Positions 36,244-50,559 are shown, counted from the stretch's first letter. The stretch is DNA of 64,000 bases from Cichorium intybus (GCA_023525715.1 CM042012.1:115230798-115294797), one strand, 5' to 3'. Numbers and translations: made by a program. Notes: generated by a model not told the origin, from the letters alone.

Positions 36244-37925
36244 ATGCGTACAAGAAGCGGTCAAGGATCACGTATAGATGATCAAGACCCTAACCGAGTG
36301 CCTCTTATTCTAGATCGGCAACTCCAAGCCGATGATGAAGGTAACTCTAGGGGTGACGCCAACCCCCCTCCATTAACCCTTGAAGCTATCCAAAAACTAC
36401 TAAATGATGCACAAGCTCAAAACCAAGCCGAAATGAATCGTCTCCTTGATGAACGATTGGGAGAGCGCTCAAAATCCTTGTCAGAAAGTACTAACAAAAG
36501 CAAAACCCCTAAAAATGTAATGCAATCTCAAACATCCTACCATGAATCACCCCCACGTCCTCCACCAATTCCTTTTGGGGCAGCAAAGGAGTGTACTTTC
36601 AAGGACTTTATGTCATGTCAACCGAAGGAGTTCAATGGGGAGATGGATCCAAAAGTAACTATTTCTTGGGTTGCCGAGACAGAGAAAATTTTATGAGTTT
36701 GTCGTTGTAGTGAGGAATTGAAAGTGGGTTTTGCTTCTCAAATGTTAAAAGCTAATGCCCTTTCGTGGTGGAATACTCTTCATCAAACTCTAGGGAGCGA
36801 AGTAGTTTCTTCCTTTACTTGGGAAGAATTTGTTAGACGACTCAAGGGCAAATTTTATTCCGCTAGGCACCGGGAGAAACTTGTAAACGAATTCTTTGCT
36901 CTTAGCAAAGATAAGCAATCGGTGGACGAGTATACGAAGAAATTCTGCGACATGCTTCCCTTCTTGGAAGACACTCTTCCAACCGAGGCAGGGAGAGTCA
37001 ATCGTTATACTAATGGACTACCGAGTGACTACGCATTGGAGGTCGGAAAAGCCACTACTCTTGATGAGGCCATCGAGGCCGCAGCTAGAGTAGAAGATAT
37101 GTTAGAAAAAAAGGCCAAGGAACGTCAAGCCTTTGGAGAAAAGAGAAAGCAAATCGGTCCTTCCGGATCGAGCAAAAAGAGTCGTTTTTCTACAGGGTCC
37201 TCAAAGAAAGAAGATATGAAGGAGTGCACGAAATGTGGGAAACGTCATGGTGGTGAGTGTAAGAAAGGATCAAATGATTGTTTCAAGTGTGGTCGATTTG
37301 GGCATAAGGCTAAATATTGTAGGCTAAAGGAGACTCGAGAAATCGAGTGCTTTTCTTGTCATGAGAAGGGCCACTACAGCTCCCAATGTCCGAAGAAGGG
37401 AAATGAAACCTTAGTCTCTACCGCCAGTAATAAGAAGATAGAACCTACTAAAGTGAAATGGCGGGCATTTCAGATAACTCGAGAGGAAGCTAAGGAGACA
37501 CATGATGTGGTTGCAGGTACATTGCTTGTAAACTCATTACCTGCCTACATTCTTTTTGATTCCGGTGCAAATTTTTCTCTTGTGTCTCATGAATTCCGTG
37601 AACGCCTTGCTATGCCTCTTAAATCTTTGAAGGATGCTTGTGTAGTAGAAATAGCAAATGGAGAATTAGTAACTGTGAATGATGTTTACAAGAAATGTCC
37701 AATCGAAATTGATGGGAGGATCTTTAAAGCCAATTTGTTGCCTATTGGAATTAAAGGATTCGACATAGTGCTAGGTATGGATTGGTTGGGTGCTTATAAC
37801 GCCAAAATCCTTTGTGGTAAACGGGTGGTGTCAATTAAACCTCCCGATGGAAGTAAGATCTACGTGTATGGTGAGCGTCGAAACAATATGCAAAGTCTCA
37901 TTTCCGCTATCAAAACTCGAAAATG
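36244..37925 (+). pseudogene. Family D gag-protease (unit 2), truncated
   Basis: ATG at 36244. It is open to a single TGA at 36694-36696, after ETEKIL, and open again through the Gag domain, a Lys-rich linker, three zinc-binding segments (CTKCGKRHGGEC, CFKCGRFGHKAKYC, CFSCHEKGHYSSQC) and the protease (ILFDSGANFSLVS, IVLGMDWL). The stop sits at the same codon as the TAA at 29543 in unit 1. Pol is lost: at AAATGCA near 37925 the sequence jumps back to an early gag segment. Confidence 0.88.
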
Positions 37926-38047
37926 CAACTCCAAGCCGATGATGAAGGTAACTCTAGGGGTGACGCCAACCCCCCTCCATTAACCCTTGAAGCTATCCAA
38001 AAACTACTAAATGATGCGCAAGCTCAAAACCAAACCGAAATGAATGG
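37926..38047 (+). pseudogene. Second family D gag fragment
   Basis: About 120 bp matching 36320-36440, starting CAACTCCAAGCCGATGATG. It encodes LQADDEGNSRGDANPPPL and ends near ATGAATGGT, where family B LTR sequence takes over. It is joined to the end of the protease segment through a shared GCA. Confidence 0.85.
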
Positions 38048-40330
38048 TCTTCTCTCTTTCTCTCTCAATTCTCGGCTCACTCCTCCACCACCCCCTCCCC
38101 AATCCGCCACCACCATACACCACCACAAACCACCATTTTAGGTGTAAAACATCTCATTCTTGGAAAGTTACCTTCTCTTGTGATTTTAAACACTATTACA
38201 CAAGTTTTATTCCATTTACACACACTAACATTTAGGTAAAACTATTGGGTAATAGTTTTGTCCAAGGGTCCTTCGAGCTACGGAGCCTAGATCTTGCTTC
38301 CTACCGTAAATCCCGCAAGATAAATCTTATTTTAAAGTAAAGCACGCTTCAAGGGTGAGTTCATACCCCTCATTTTCATCTTTTCTAAACATTTTGGGGG
38401 AGAATACAAGTTCACATGTTAAAAATAAGGATTTACACAAGTTTATGTGTGTTTATATATCATAAATAATGATTTACACAAGTTTATAAAACTAGTAGTT
38501 GTGTAAAAACGTTTTTGAGATGAAATATGGTTAGATCTATGTAATATGAACATTATGATGTATTATGTTTGTGTAAAAGTTACAAAACTATAAATAAAAT
38601 GTATAAAAATACTAGATCTTTAATATAAACGTCATAAAAACGGAAACTAGTAAAAACTACGTTTTTACTTTGTAACCAGAAACACTATTCTCTAACAAAA
38701 ATGATTATAACCAAGTTATCACACCATTTTTGTGGGAAATATCTTAAAAGATGTTATTTATAATCATCTAAATAAGTTATTTCGTTATTGTTCGTAAAAA
38801 TATGATTATTACAACGGTATACTAAAAATAGACTATTATAGGAATAGTATGTTTTTGTGACCGAAAATACGACTTTTCTAGTGATTTATAAAATGAACGT
38901 CAATCTGATGTAATAACGACTATTTAGACTTATAACGTCATAATAAACTTGGGAAATGATATTTTTACAAGGAAGCTTGTATTTTAAACAAAAATGACTA
39001 TATTCAAAATAATGTGTATGAAAAACGACCATTTGGAAAGATTGCCATCATTTTGACAAAATGACAAGATTTAAAATGTTGCTATCACTTATGTAAGATG
39101 ACTAAAACAAATTTCTTGCCATGACATGTTGATAAACTTTAAATTTATCTTATTAGTATATTTAGTGTCTTAGATGTAAGAAATTATACTTTTCAACTCA
39201 TTGACATCTTTTAGGCCTAACTACGTTAACACAACGAAAACATCTATATAAATTATAATAAGTATAATTTATGGAACGAACGACAAAGATACGACAGAAA
39301 TACTAAATATAATTATATAAATATATAATTATTACATACTATAATTATCATGGGCAATTTGATAATTACAAACGTAAAGGAGTTTTCAGTATATTTACAT
39401 ACTATAATTATCATGGACATTTTGATAATTACGAATACAAAGGAGTTTTCAGTACATTTACAAGCAATGTTTTACACTATAATTATCATGAGTATATCTT
39501 GATAATTACAAATACAATGTTTTACTTATACATACGAGTTTTATGGTCTTAAAACTACATTCTAACAAGTTACAAATATAAGTATGGTTTTTACTTATAC
39601 ACACTGGTTTTATGGAAATTAAAACTACATTTCATTAAGATGTGAACATAAGTACGATTTACATATACAAACAAGTTTTATGGTATTAAAACTACATTCC
39701 AACAAGTTACAAATATAAGTACGGTTTTACTTATACGTACAAGTTTTATGGAAATTAAAACTACATTTCTTCAAGATATAAATAAAAGTACGATTTTACC
39801 TACGTAAAGGTTTTACGGAATCAGATCTACAATTAATCTACGAATAAACATGTATTTACATGGTTTTGTACAAGAATAAGACTATGCAATACTATTTTCA
39901 AGTATAGAAACACGTATACATTTTCGGTCTTTGGGTTTTAAGACTACGACTCACTAATATGAAAATATTGGATTTTCTGGTTTCAAAAACTATCTCTTTA
40001 CAAGGAAAAAGGGACTATGGATTTTCTCAATACAAAAATCTTATGAATTCACCAACGTAATGTTGACACTCTTTCAAATTACTTGTATTCTCAGGGAACA
40101 ATTAGTCAGGTCCGACTAACCTTTTGGAATGGGACGCGAAGACGTCTCTTTTACTTATTTCATTATCATACTGTATTTGGGTTGAAACAATACCGTTTGA
40201 ACAATGTAACTTTCCAATTATAATGTATGATGGTTGTTATCTACTTATGTTTCAATGTATGCAATGGTTGTGATGCTATGTCCCGTTCCGCCCTCAGACG
40301 ATTCCGCCATCGTGGTTTGGGGGTGTGACA
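38048..40330 (+). repeat. Family B LTR (copy 2), 5' truncated
   Basis: Matches copy 1 from about 12390 to 14722, so the first 0.9 kb is missing. It starts inside CTTCTCTCTTT directly after family D gag. It has a short internal deletion in the minisatellite part compared with copy 1 (near 39515). Confidence 0.88.
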
Positions 40331-42190
40331 GATTGGTATCAGAGCATTGTTTATAGTGAACTAAGTATATCAATCCATTTAAGATATACAACTATAAACA
40401 CAATGGGACTAAAACTCTCTAAAACTTTTCGTACAAGTATACTTTTAAAATACAATGATATTTATATAAGTGTATACGCATACAAACAAAGATAGTATCA
40501 CAATACAACAATTACAAGAACATTAGAGTTTAAGTTGGACATTACGTTTAGAATTAGTATAATATGTTGTCAAACCATGGGGAAACGTAGCTTGATCAAC
40601 TACGTTTAACTAGGGTCTGACTGACATATAACTAAGTGTGAGCATAATAGGCAACAGAGTAAAAACTCGGAAATCATACAGTGATTAGTAACCACGTCAA
40701 TGTTAACATAAATACTTTGATAGTATTAGTTATTATTAAGAGACACTAATGACAATTCTAAGTCAACACTAATATCACTATTATCTCGATACCTCTTTAT
40801 CGTCTGCGTACCTGAGTTACGACTAAGAAAATGGTTCTAATTGCCGACAAGGGCAACAACAAGAGTATTCCCGATATGACTCACGAGGAGACGCAGAAGT
40901 TCAACTCATACTTGACCGATACGTGAGACTTTTCTTTTGCGCTACAATTTTAGCCTTAGGATCGTTTCCATCTTTACCTTGTGACTTAAGCTAGGATATC
41001 TCTTGAATTCTAAACTTCCCCTTTGAAAATGCTCACCAACCATCTTTACCTTGTGTATCGTAATTCAATGCACAAACCGCTTTCCCTTATATCAAAAATT
41101 TCTAAGTTTTTGTTCAAGGCTCTCAGAATCACAAGTGATATCCTCAAGTGTACCATCATCTTACACTTTCCAAATTACGCACATGTTTCAAGAACTATCA
41201 TCGACCTTACGCTATTCATCCCCAGTTCAACTCCGCACTTCTTCAACACATGGAAAATTTCTTATAACTTTGAGTTGTCCTTCGACCCATATCGTTTCAT
41301 ACATTCGTTCGAGTCCTTCTAACGTCATTGGTATTCTCATTGTTATCGAGGATTAAATCACCTTAAGCTACACGTCAAACCTATAGCTCAACCGCTGATC
41401 CTATAAAAGGTACAAAAACTGCATTCACACCAAACATTGTACAAACAATTTGCCAGATCCTCTATTTTGAGGAGAGAGAGGTCTTAAATGTTATAATTTG
41501 CTATCCTCCAAAGGATTGCTTTCCTAGAATCACTAATTTGAGGTTGTACACAATCTCAATGATCGATACTTTTATGCTTTCCTTCGAAGTAGCATTCTAC
41601 CTTTACAATTTCAAATAAGTTCCTAACTCCTAAACTCATTTTTTCCGACTCCTTCTAAATATAAAATTTACATGACTTAAACAGTTGGATAATTCATCAA
41701 AATTGAAATCAAAATAGTTCTACACGAGTCCCTCATCGACGACTTAGACCTTTATTATAAGGAATTTCTTCATTCTCTTACTACCTCGTTTGGTTGCCAC
41801 ATGGGCGTCTTCATTCACCCGGAGTTGTAACGCACTTTGATAACAGTGAAGTTACTTATCGTTCTAAACCCTTCTAACATCACCTAGATCATGTGGTTTC
41901 ATCTATCATGAGCTTTCACCGCCCCCGTTAGAGACAATGACTCCCTAAACGTATTCTTCGAATATGGTTCTATTGTAAGGAGAGTGCTCGCAACAGAAAT
42001 TGTGGCTCCAAGAATCCTCGGTCATTTCATAACTTGCTTTGTAGACGACGCTTGAACAGTCTTTACATTTGGGACATATCAAAACTTCGCTGCCTATCCT
42101 TAGTATGTACCTTTAGTAAATTTTATCGAAACAGTATTCCGGGAATCTCCCAAAGCGCAAAAAATGCCATCTTCATCATACTGGTGCCTG
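40331..42190 (+). mobile_element. Family B leader (copy 2)
   Basis: Begins with a primer binding site (TGGTATCAGAGC near 40334). Contains the 87 bp (about 40484-40570) that copy 1 lost next to element C. It lacks about 60 bp found in copy 1 near 23495-23560. No gag frame is visible. Confidence 0.7.
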
Positions 42191-42194
42191 CAGA

Positions 42195-44010
42195 GAGATG
42201 ACCTGCTATGACTGCAAGCAGAAGGGACATACAGCCCGCTTTTGCAAGACTCTGGCACTGGGAAACCAATCAAGCGCCCAACTTGGGTTTGAGTCGCGCT
42301 TGTTTTGGGTATGACAAAACCGAGCACTTCAAGAAGGATTGCTCGAAGGAAAAGGGGTCCAGTCAGATGCGATCAAGGAAGGAAATCACTGACATACCAG
42401 AAGTCTCTAACTTTCCTGATTTGTTTCCAGAAGATCTTCCGGGGATACCCCCAACATGACAGGTCGAGTTCAGAATCGACTTGATCCCGGGAGCGGACGC
42501 CTAGCAAAGTCTCCATACAGACTAGCCCCAGCAGATATACAGGAGATAGCTAGTCAACTACACAAAGTACTAGAAAAGGGATCCATTAGGCTGAGCTTCT
42601 CGCCTTGGGGAGCACCGGTTTTATTAATGAAAAAGAAGGATGGATCCTTTAGAATGTGTATTGACTATAGAGAACTGAACAAGTTGACTATCAAGAACAG
42701 ATACCCATTTCCCAGAATCGATGACCTGCTCGACCAGTTTTAGGGATCCAACTACCTTTCAAAGATTGATTTGAAAGCTCTGTACCATCAACCTAGAGTT
42801 CAGGAGGAGACGTTCTAAAAACATCATTTAGGACTTAGTATGGCCACTACAAAATTGGTCATGATACCTATTGGGTTGACCAATGACACGACAATATTTC
42901 ATGGACTGAATCCAGACACCAAAGTTCGGTGGCTTCAGGGAGTTAGTTCTGGAAAAGACTCGCAAGACAAAGTATACTGATGGCCAAACATGAAAGCAGA
43001 GATTGTTACTTATATGGGCAAGTGTTTGACTTGTGCCATGGTCAAGGTAGAATATCAAAAGCCCTCGGGTTTACTACAACAACCAGAAACACCCGAGTAG
43101 AAGTGGGAGCGGATAACCATGGACTTCATGACTAAGTTACCCAAGACAACTGGTCGACGGGACCCCATATGGGTAATTGTCGATAGGTTAACCAAGTCCG
43201 CACACTTCCTACCAATAAAATAGATAGAAAAAATGGACAAACTGATAAGGACGTACACCGAAGAGATTGTACGATTGCATGGTACGCCAATATCCATTAT
43301 CTCAGATAGAGATAGTCGATTTACGTCACGTTTTTGGCAATCATTGCAAAAGACCTTGGGTACCAGGCTCAACATGAGTATAGCTTACCATCCACAAACC
43401 AACGGGAAAAGTGAAAGAACTATCTAAACGCTGGAAGACATGTTGAGAGCTGGCGTGATAGATTTCGGCAAGTCGTGGGACACCCACTTGCCGCTCATCG
43501 AACTTTCATACAACAATAGTTATCACACGAGCATTAAGGTTGCTCTGTTTGAAGCTTTATACGGACGCAAGTACAGATCCCCACTGTACTGGGCTAAGGT
43601 GAGTGATACTCAGTTAGCCAAAGGTCAAGTACCTAACAGCACTCTCACCGATCCTGAGATCATATGAGAGACGACAGAGAAAATCGTTCAGATCCGTGAA
43701 CGATTGAAAGCATCCCGTGACCGACAAAAGAACTACTCGGATAAACGACGCAAGCCCTTAGAATTTCAGGTTGGCAATCGAGTGCTGTTGAAGGTCTCAC
43801 CGTGGAAAGGAATGATACGCTTTGGCAAGCGTAGGAAACTGAACCCCAGATACATTGGGCCCTTTGAGATCCTTGCTAGGATCGGTCCAGTGGCCTACAA
43901 ACTCCAACTACCACAAGAGCTCAACAATGTCCATCCCACCATCCAAGTATCCAACCTAAAGAAGTATCTGTCCGATGAGACTCTTATCATTCCACTCGAC
44001 AAGATCGAGG
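42195..44010 (+). pseudogene. Family B gag-pol relic (copy 2)
   Basis: Same architecture as 24905-26576: a zinc knuckle (MTCYDCKQKGHTARFCK), no protease, partial RT, the same deletion of the RT core and RNase H, then integrase. It shares the stops after GIPPT, DQF, DKVY and DPEII with copy 1 and adds its own (for example after QEETF, TPE, LPIK and RTI). It extends further than copy 1, through KLQLPQELNNVHPT and KKYLSDETLIIPL to DKIEVN, where it is joined directly to the middle of the next LTR. Confidence 0.87.
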
Positions 44011-46701
44011 TGAATTCTCGGCTCACTCCTCCACCACCCCCTCCCCAATCCGCCACCACCATACACCACCACAAACCACCACCATCTTCCACCATTTTAG
44101 GTGTAAAACATCTCATTCTTGGAAAGTTAACTTCTCTTGTGATTTTAAACACTATTACACAAGTTTTATTCCATTTACACACATTAACATTTAGGTAAAA
44201 CTATTGGGTAATATTTTTTGTCCAAGGGTCCTTCGAGCTACGAAGCCTAGATCTTGCTTCCTACCATAAATCCCGCAAGATAAATCTTATTTTTAAGTAA
44301 AGTACGCTTCAAGGATGAGTTCATACCCTTCATATTCATCTTTTCTAAACATTTTGGGGGAGAATACAAGTTCATATGTTAAAAATAAGGATTTACACAA
44401 GTTTATATGTGTTTATATACCATAAATAATGATTTACACAAGTTTATAAAATTAGTAGTTGTGTAAAAACGTTTTTGAGATGAAATATGGTTAGATCTAT
44501 GTAATATGAACATTATGATGTATTATGTTTGTGTAAAAGTTACATAACTATAAATAAAATGTGTAAAAATACTAGATCTTTGATATAAACGTCATAAAAA
44601 CGGAAACTAGTAAAAACTATGTTTTTACTTTGTAACCGGAAACACTATTCTCTAACGAAAATGGTTATAACCAAGTTATTACACCATTTTTGTGGGAAAT
44701 ATCTTAAAAAATGTTATTTATAATCATCTAAATAAGTTATTTCGTTATTGTTCGTAAAAATATGATTATTACAACGGTATACTAAAAATAGACTTTTCTA
44801 GGAATAGTATATTTTTGTGACCGAAAATACGACTATTTAGACTTATAACGTCATAATAAACTTGGGAAATGATATTTTTACAAGGAAGCTTGTATTTTAA
44901 ACAAAAATGACTATATTCAAAATAATGTGTATGAAAAACGACCATTTGGAAAGATTCCATCATTTTGACAAAATGACAAGATTTAAAATGTTGCTATCAC
45001 TTATGTAAGATGACTAAAACAAATTTCTTGCCACGACATGTTGATAAACTTTAAATTTATCTTATTAGTATATTTAGTGTCTTAGATGTAAGAAATTATA
45101 CTTTTCAACTCATTGACATCTTTTAGGCTTAAATACGTTAACACAACGAAAACATCTATATAAACTATAATGAGTATAATTTATGGAACGAACGACAAAG
45201 ATACGACAGAAATATTAAAGATAATTATATAAATATATAATTATTACATACTATAATTATCATGGGCAATTTGATAATTACAAACGTAAAGGAGTTTTCA
45301 GTATATTTACATACTATAATTATCATGGACATTTTGATAATTACGAATACAAAGGAGTTTTCAGTACATTTACAAGCAATGTTTTACACTATAATTATCA
45401 TGAGTATATCTTGATAATTACAAATACAAAAGAGTTTTCATTTCAGTACGAACTAGGATAAAACATCACGTTGGGTGGTTATGTGAGACATTTCTTCACA
45501 GTACTGAAAGATGTACGCATTAAGTCCTGGATTATAACCTTAATCATTCATGAGCGAGATAGTTGTGTATAGATCTATACGGGACTGACAATCCTGCACC
45601 TAAGCTGCTAGCTACAGCTAGACCGGCAGGTCTGGGGTGACAAATGTCTTAACATTACGACGCCTGAAGAACGTCGTGGCAGGCCTACATACTAGTCACA
45701 GTAAGGTTATAATAACTCACATGAACGACAACTAATATCCTTAGTTTGGGGAAAAACATCTTCAAATGGTTTTATATAAATATAAAACTACATGTTGCTC
45801 TACACAAAATATAAGTAGGGTTTTTACTTATACATACGGGTTTTATGGGATTAAAACCACATTTTTATCAAGATACAAATATAATTACAGTTTTACTTAT
45901 ACATACGAGTTTTATGGTCTTAAAACTACATTCTAACAAGTTACAAATATAAGTATGGTTTTTACTTATACATACTGGTTTTATGGAAATTAAAACTACA
46001 TTTCATTAAGATGTGAACATAAGTACGATTTACATATACAAACAAGTTTTATGGTATTAAAACTACATTCCAACAAGTTACAAATATAAGTACGGTTTTA
46101 CTTATACGTACAAGTTTTATGGAAATTAAAACTACATTTCTTCAAGATATAAATAAAAGTACGATTTTACCTACGTAAAGGTTTTACGGAATCAAATCTA
46201 CAATTAATCTACGAATAAACATGTATTTACATGGTTTTGTATAAGAATAAGACTATGCAATACTATTTTCAAGTATAGAAACACGTATACATTTTCGGTC
46301 TTTGGGTTTTAAGACTACGACTCACTAATATGAAAATATTGGATTTTCTGGTTTCAAAAACTATCTCTTTACAAGGAAAAAGGGACTATGGATTTTCTCA
46401 ATACAAAAATCTTATGAATTCACCAACGTAATGTTGACACTCTTTCAAATTACTTGTATTCTCAGGGAACAATTAGTCAGGTCCGACTAACCTTTTGGAA
46501 TGGGACGCGAAGACGTCTCTTTTACTTATTTCATTATCATACTGTATTTGGGTTGAAACAATACCGTTTGAACAATGTAACTTTCCAATTATAATGTATG
46601 ATGGTTGTTATCTACTTATGTTTCAATGTATGCAATGGTTGTGATGCTATGTCCCGTTCCGCCCTCAGACGATTCCGCCATCGTGGTTTGGGGGTGTGAC
46701 A
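44011..46701 (+). repeat. Family B LTR (copy 3), 5' truncated
   Basis: Matches copy 1 from about 12411 (AATTCTCGGCTCACTCC). It contains about 425 bp (45461-45886) absent from copies 1 and 2, including AGCTGCTAGCTACAGCTAG. It ends GGTGTGACA before another primer binding site. Confidence 0.88.
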
Positions 46702-47302
46702 GATTGGTATCAGAGCATTGTTTATAGTGAACTAAGTATATCAATCCATTTAAGATATACAACTATAAGCACAATGGGACTAAAACTCTCTAAAACTTTT
46801 CGTACAAGTATACTTTTAAAATACAATGATATTTATATAAGTGTATACGCATACAAACAAAGATAGTATCACAATACAACAATTACAAGAACATTAGAGT
46901 TTAAGTTGGACATTACGTTTAGAATTAGTATAATATGTTGTCAAACCATGGGGAAACGTAGCCTGATCAACTACGTTTAACTAGGGTCTGACTGACATAT
47001 AACTAAGTGTGAGCATAATAGGCAACAGAGTAAAAACTCGGAAATCATACAGTGATTAGTAACCACGTCAATGTTAACATAAATACTTTGATAGTATTAG
47101 TTATTATTAAGAGACACTAATGACAATTCTAAGTCAACACTAATATCACTATTATCTCGATACCTCTTTATCGTCTGCGTACCTGAGTTACGACTAAGAA
47201 AATGGTTCTAATTGCCGACAAGGGCAACAACAAGAGCTTCGCATTAAGGGACCGTTGAGTCGCCATGAGTAGTCACAACTTGAAAATCCTTTAGTGAGTA
47301 AT
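46702..47302 (+). mobile_element. Family B leader (copy 3), truncated
   Basis: Primer binding site near 46704, then leader sequence matching 40331-40860 and part of copy 1. It stops abruptly at TTTAGTGAGTA, and unrelated AT-rich DNA follows. Confidence 0.8.
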
Positions 47303-47800
<498 letters not shown>

Positions 47801-50559
47801 ACTATACCTAATAAATAAAAATTACTTTGCCACGTGTCCAATTTTTAAAGACTATTATCTAACTGACACGTGTTCCTCTTCTGTTAGATTAAGGATTCTG
47901 AAACCGTTCTCTACATCTCATCTTTGTTCCTGATTTTTCTCTCCATAAAATCAGGCAAATCGTAACTTCCCTAACCATCACACACTATTTGAAACCCCAA
48001 ATCCCCAAATCTCTGCACATCCATCTTTATATGTAGGTTTTCTTTCATTGTAAACAAACAAACTCATGTTGGATACCTGGGATCGATGAGAGAGGCGACT
48101 AAAGATACTCTTTTGGCAACAAAGCCCCACCATGAACGGTGGATGCTTCCTTCTCCTCCCATGTTTTTGGTGGTCGATTCAACTTCAGATTCTTTTCTAC
48201 AATCACCATTTTCTTCCATTGTGTTTTCTTTTTGAAATCACTTCTTCCAATTTGAGTACTAATACACCACCCTTGAAATTCAGGTAAATAATTTTACACA
48301 AGGGAAAGCTGATTTTACTTGCTGGCCATCGACATGTGGGAATTCAGCTCCCAGTAGTGAAGAAAAGAGTGACAATATTTTTGTTCTTTTTCGATTTGGG
48401 TTTGTCATTGAATTCATCTTTAATGAATGCCGAATTTGGTTGATTATTAATACTTAGAATACTTACTTTCATTTCTCTTCAGGTAAAGTGGCATAAGCCG
48501 GCTACCCTTCACTAGATAACATTCAGAGGAATCTATCAAAGGAAATAGCCAAGGTATAAAATTTTAATTTTGTGTATACTCTGTAATTTTATAATATTTA
48601 TTAAATAATATAGATTGTTCTTACCTGCATTCGATCATAATAAAGGATGAAGGGTAACTCAGTTAGGGATGGAATGTGGTGGGTTAAATTATCATTTAAC
48701 CACATGGTGAGTATTTGGATGAATACAGTAAATCTCGGCATCCACAAATTTCAATCGGCACAAAATAGTAATCGGCATCCACAAGTCGTAGCCTCTATTT
48801 ATGCCTTTCGCTTCTCCTTCTAAAAGGCTTTAATCAATTTTGTTTTTTAAGGTTTGATGCTTTTTTGTATATAAATTCTCCTTCAGCTTTGGTATGCGTT
48901 TAATATCTTGTGATCAATAGAAACCAAAAATCTAAAGGATTGAGTGGTATAGACTAATAGAACCGAAATTGATCTCTTTGAAGAATACGAAAGTAATGCA
49001 TCCATGTGTTGTTTGACGAAATGTCTCAAAGTTTCTAATAGATTTCTTTGTTAGCTTTTTTCTTAAATTTTTCTTGATTATCAGCTCGGTTTTGGCTCCG
49101 AATTTCTGATTATGAACTATAATAGACCAATGCTTCATAGTAAGTGTTTCTGTGGGTTTGTTACTCACATTGCTGATATAATACCAAGCAGCTCATCAAA
49201 CAGTTTTAAGGGATCAAGAGGTGCAACAGCCAGGAAGATTGACTGTTCACAAGCTAAAGGGACATGTGACTAACTACTCGATCATGGCTGGAACACATGA
49301 GTTCGCTTTTGATGTTGAATGCTGACAGAGCCAACCAAAGATGATGAACTAGAAAATCTTGAAAAGCAGGTTTGTGTATTCATAGCAAAATAAGTTATAT
49401 ATAGGCTAAATGAGATTGTTGTGAGGGTATATTTTTAAATGGAAATTGATGTTCTTCCATAATAGATCCTTGCTGCTGCCAAAATGAAATTAGATAACGA
49501 AATTGCTGATATCTCTATTATGCCATTTAGTTGGAGAAAAAGCATGTAGCTATAGTTAGTTTCTTGTGTTCATTTGTCTTTATCTTTTTTTTTCCTTCTC
49601 ATAGTAGTTTCACTTTTTGATTTCATAAAAAATGGTATCAAAATTTTATCCTTTTATAAATGTATGGTTTTTTTAAGTTTGTGTAAATCCTTCTCAATGT
49701 ACATAGTTCTCATTTCATATAAAATAAGTTATAAGTTCAAGATTTTATCCGGATTTATTTATTTTATTTACATATATTTTTTAATTTTGATTTCGCATAT
49801 TGATGATGTAATTGGTTGTTGATGAAATGAGAAATCACCCAAAAGACGCTCTTTGTTCATTCTATATCTGAACGTTGATTAATTACGCTCTGATATGCTA
49901 TGTTTTGATCTATTTGTTTTTCTAGTTTGGTTGAAGTATGTTTCTGGAATCAATGATTCAGAACCACCGATAGTCATCCTTTAAAGGTATAGCCTCTTTC
50001 TTACTTTCTCCATTATTAATTCTTCTATTTTTGCATATTTTATTTATTATATATAATATTTTTATGGTGATGAATTTGATCCAGATGTTGCTGATTTAGT
50101 TTGATTACTTATTTGCATCCATTTTGCTTATGTACATGTTTCTTTTTTCTGCTGGTATTGGATGTAACATCATAAGATCAATGACTTCATCCATCATAGG
50201 TATGTACTTTCCAGTTTATGTTGATTATATTGATTTAAAGATTTTGTTTACTAATTATGACATGATCAAATATCTAAAAGAAAATACAAAGTTACCTGAC
50301 TTTATGTAATTCATCTTTTTGTGTTGTGAGGTTTGGTTACTAGCTTTTCCTTTGCCCTCTGTTTTTTATAAGTTAGTCTCTCTACATGGTTTAGTTTCAC
50401 ATCTTCATTCTTTGTCTCATCATCATCATCTTTTGCATGTATTCTTCAAAAAATCTAATAATGGTGAAAAGAGTATTATTGTTTGGCTTTTGTAGGGAAA
50501 CGAGGGTATAAAAGGTGTTGCAAAGATGGCCCAGGTGAGCCTAGATCAAAATGAATTAC

